A stretch of DNA of 64,000 nucleotides from Karalla daura (taxonomy: Eukaryota; Chordata; Actinopteri; Chaetodontiformes; Leiognathidae), in contig CM055188.1 in the NCBI GenBank assembly GCA_029224185.1, positions 22,533,497 to 22,597,496 of the forward strand, read 5' to 3'. Under the pieces are notes generated by a model. That model saw nothing but the letters and a program-made list of their open reading frames with translations, did not search any database and was not told the origin of the DNA. Below, piece after piece: positions 61,346-64,000 of this stretch. A program made the translations under genes and the position numbers. Positions within the stretch are counted from its first letter, which is position 1. Each line of letters begins with the position of its first letter.

Positions 61346-63239
61346 AATCCAACTTGTTTCATTTCACAGCAAGCCTTCAAGTCCTCCAGTCATCTCAGAG
61401 ACCAACTCCGTCACACTGCACTGCGAGTCTCCATTGTTTCCTTAAGTGTTTCTTCTATAAAACAAAAGGAGGAAATATTGATGGGGTCTCCTGTAAGATA
61501 ACATTGTCCGGATCAGAGCTGCTGATCTCAAACCCCAGTTCATCCACTGAGGTCAAAGTTAGGTCTTTATACACTTTAGATTTTGAGGAGGAGAGCTGTC
61601 CATCTCCACGCAGTGCTGTCTCCTCCATTATCATACGTGGTGAGGTACAGCATGAGTGCATTCTGCTCCTGAAATGGAGATGAAATAATACAATATTTTA
61701 TTACAAAATACTTTTTCAGCTGATCAAATCAAAACATATTTACATTTCCAGGACCTCCTTCTGCACCTGCATTGACAGTGAATGCACCAGTGATCACACA
61801 GAGACTTCGTCACACTGAACTGTCAGACTCCTCCATATGTTTCTGTGTCTCAGTGTTATTTCTTCCTAAAAAGAGAAGAGTCTATTGAAAGTTTATCCTT
61901 AGGCCTCTCTGAAAACAGCCTCAGGTGAATACAGATGGTAGTCATACATAAAGTAACCCTTGTTTCGCACCCAACCACCAGGGATGACACCATCTCTCTA
62001 TCTGTAGGAGTGTCATGATTATACTAAAATGAGTCTCATCTCTAGGGCCTTGTGTTTCTACACCAAACAACACTGATGGTATCACTGCATTGCTAATACC
62101 AGATAAACCAACAACAGGTGATGTGACATTTCAGTTTTCAATCTTTCATGTAGACTATTTTATACTGTTGCCATATTGATAAATACAGTTCATCTTAAGT
62201 AACCGCCCCTCTTTAATGAATTACATTATTCCAACATCCAAACCTCACACTGAAAATTGAGAATTACAAAAACTTTAGTTCAAAGATCCATTCTTGGTTT
62301 GTTGGTTGTGACTTCTATTGAGTCGAAATCAATGAATAAACAATTACTTCATTTTAACAGCAGGGGGCTCCATTCAAACAGTTAAAGAGTTAAAATGGTT
62401 TGGATTATTGAGTATTATTTAATATTTGGATTGAGAAAATTGTGGATTCACACTTGCTCTTGACCTTCCCTCTTCCTACAGAGAAGGTCATTCTTATCAT
62501 TGGAGCAGTTGTGACTGTGGATGCTGTGCTGCTTGGACTGATACTTTTCTTTGCTCAAAGTGATATCGGTGAGTTTAAAAAAGCATCAGCCTCATAAAAA
62601 GTTTGTTGGGCTGTTCATTTTGAAGACACGGCAACAGTAAAAATAACATTAGTTCAGGGAAGCAAGACAAAACAGTATCTAGAACAGCTCCATACTCTTG
62701 TTTGATCAACATGGACATTTCATGGACATGGAATGTGCTTCCAATGGGTAAGAAATGTGATTTCTCTGTTCTTGGTTCTCCTTTGTATCAAAAACAAAAT
62801 GTTAAAAGATGTTTTTCATCGTTGTCCCTTTAGATCAAAATCAATTGCTGCTGGTGAATCACAAGGTTTGTGACATTTGACTCAATGATCACAGCAGAGC
62901 GACATGATTGTCATGGATCATTTATGCATGTTTTTGTTGTTTTGTGACAGTAAACTCTGGTGTCTGTTTCCGATGGATGGGAATATACAGTAAATGTGAT
63001 CAGATAAAGAGGAGTGGAGTCAAAGCTCCTGCTTCTACCAAAAGCTTGTTCCTTCATACTGGTTCTTCTGTCTCTGATGAGGCTGCTCTCCCTCTCTCTT
63101 CCTCCATTTGTTTCATAAAATAATTCACTGGGTGGTCATGATGAAACCTTCTCTGTTGTCAACTATGAATGTAAAAGATGGTGAGCAGCCCGTTTCTGAA
63201 TGCTTAAAAGTGTGTGTTGTAAATATCCTGCTCTCTGAA

Positions 63240-63560
63240 GACATTCAAACTGTAACACGGACTGTAGCAAGGACCCAAATGCAACACAGGAGCTCACGTC
63301 TGCATTAGCAGGGAATTTATTTGAGAGACTAGGAGTCAGGTGCTGTGAGTCTGAGGCCGGGAACAGATGGAGGAATGGAGGGATGGTCACCAAGGCCAGG
63401 AGGAGCTCACACGTTGTGGCGGCTGCCACACAGAGTCGAGGGGCGGAAGACGGGTAGCGTAGCCAGGAGGATTACTGCTCGTGGTCGAGGGACGGAAGTA
63501 CCAGGGCCGAAACAGAGAACGTGGTTGAGGAGCCTGAAGCTAGTCAAGGACCAAATACGG
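63240..63560. repeat. Probable interspersed repeat
   Basis: GC-richer text with 'aaggacccaaatgcaacac' and 'gccaggaggatt' resembles dispersed fish repeats whose copies begin near 'aggacccaaaatgcag'. Ends and family are uncertain. Confidence 0.35.
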
Positions 63561-63576
63561 TAACAAGAGGAAACAG

Positions 63577-63578
<2 letters not shown>

Positions 63579-63649
<71 letters not shown>
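63579..63649. repeat. (TATC)n microsatellite
   Basis: About 70 bases of pure TATC, the same motif as the larger block at 47513-47727. Confidence 0.97.
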
Positions 63650-64000
63650 GTCAACAACTGCAAAAAATGCCCAAATAAGGTCAAAAAAATGCTTCACTGC
63701 TGCACTGTGATGTCACATTCTAGAGCCTCCTAGAATCTAATTCAGAATGATTCTAAATGTTCCATGTGTTGTGTATTCCAGTCACCAGTCACTTGGGCAG
63801 ACAGCTGCAAAGGTAAGTTCTCCTCTCCTCGAATAAGAAGAAACATTTCTTCAAACGATGTTGAGGTAAATCGTAGTTACCTTCATATTTTATCAAATTA
63901 TCAAGTGAATTATCAGTCGGCTTTTCTTCATTTAAAGCATTCGTCTAATATGACTTGATTTAACTGCACATTGCAACTGTCTTTGGACCTTCACATTTAT

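Larger units (their letters stand above)
61370..63813 (+). pseudogene. Decayed Ig-superfamily receptor gene (teleost multi-Ig type)
   Basis: Ig exon 1 (61370-61639, good acceptor and donor) reads PPVISETNSVTLHCESP, then shifts frame and hits stops near 61435, then continues as KITLSGSELL and SPRSAVSSI. Ig exon 2 starts at 61752 (APALTVNAPVIT), loses bases, and continues in another frame as NCQTPPYVSVSQCYFF before a stop near 61926. A membrane-span exon (62482-62568, KVILIIGAVVTVDAVLLGLI) has intact splice sites. Possible tail exons are at about 62832-62864, 62950-63120 and 63787-63813. The repeated SVTLxC and SVSQCYFF pattern is that of uncharacterised fish receptors with several C2-like Ig domains, not of CD8. 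No leader exon was found; the upstream part is cut by the retroelement relic. Function is unknown. Confidence 0.6.

Noticed and set aside
61455..61661. Minus-strand frame with a convincing-looking globular composition
   Set aside because: It is the antisense of the Ig-like exon, whose + strand frame matches known Ig motifs and has proper splice sites.

Overview
The window is nuclear DNA of a teleost fish, probably a spiny-rayed one. Evidence: genes split by GT-AG introns, long CA/GT and TATC microsatellites, fish-type interspersed repeats, and coding exons that translate to recognisable teleost proteins. All recognised host genes lie on the + strand.

0-22 kb holds ptpra (receptor protein tyrosine phosphatase alpha): one 5' non-coding exon and 20 coding exons. 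They join without a break into an 829-residue receptor with a signal peptide, Thr/Pro-rich ectodomain, one membrane span, an active-type D1 phosphatase domain and a WPE-type D2 domain. A 3' UTR of about 3.7 kb probably follows. At 23.6-24.7 kb is gnrh2, a complete preprohormone gene (85 residues) carrying the chicken-II GnRH decapeptide.

30.7-34.4 kb and 40.7-42.5 kb hold two head-to-tail six-exon genes for the T-cell co-receptor chains CD8 alpha (208 aa) and CD8 beta (223 aa). Each has one V-type Ig domain, a hinge with a Cys-x-Cys motif, one membrane span and a short basic tail with a Cys-x-His motif, which is taken to dock the kinase Lck in fish CD8. At 61.4-63.8 kb lies a decayed third Ig-superfamily gene (two broken Ig exons, a membrane-span exon and tail-like exons), related to teleost multi-Ig receptors rather than to CD8.

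44-64 kb is repeat-rich accessory DNA. It contains a 29-bp-stem hairpin, a LINE 3' relic, a 210-bp TATC microsatellite, a CpG-rich block with two unexplained open frames, an old tandem array of about 12 units of 210-250 bp, a fold-back inverted repeat, a LINE endonuclease relic, a minus-strand tandem array of about 630-bp units that resemble the spliced 3' end of a gene, and a broken Ty3/gypsy-class element whose integrase lies upstream of its reverse transcriptase (Gmr1-like order).

Exon boundaries were set by eye from GT/AG signals and reading frame. The four gene models are strong because exon lengths sum to whole codons and every junction keeps frame. Identities of repeat families are less certain.
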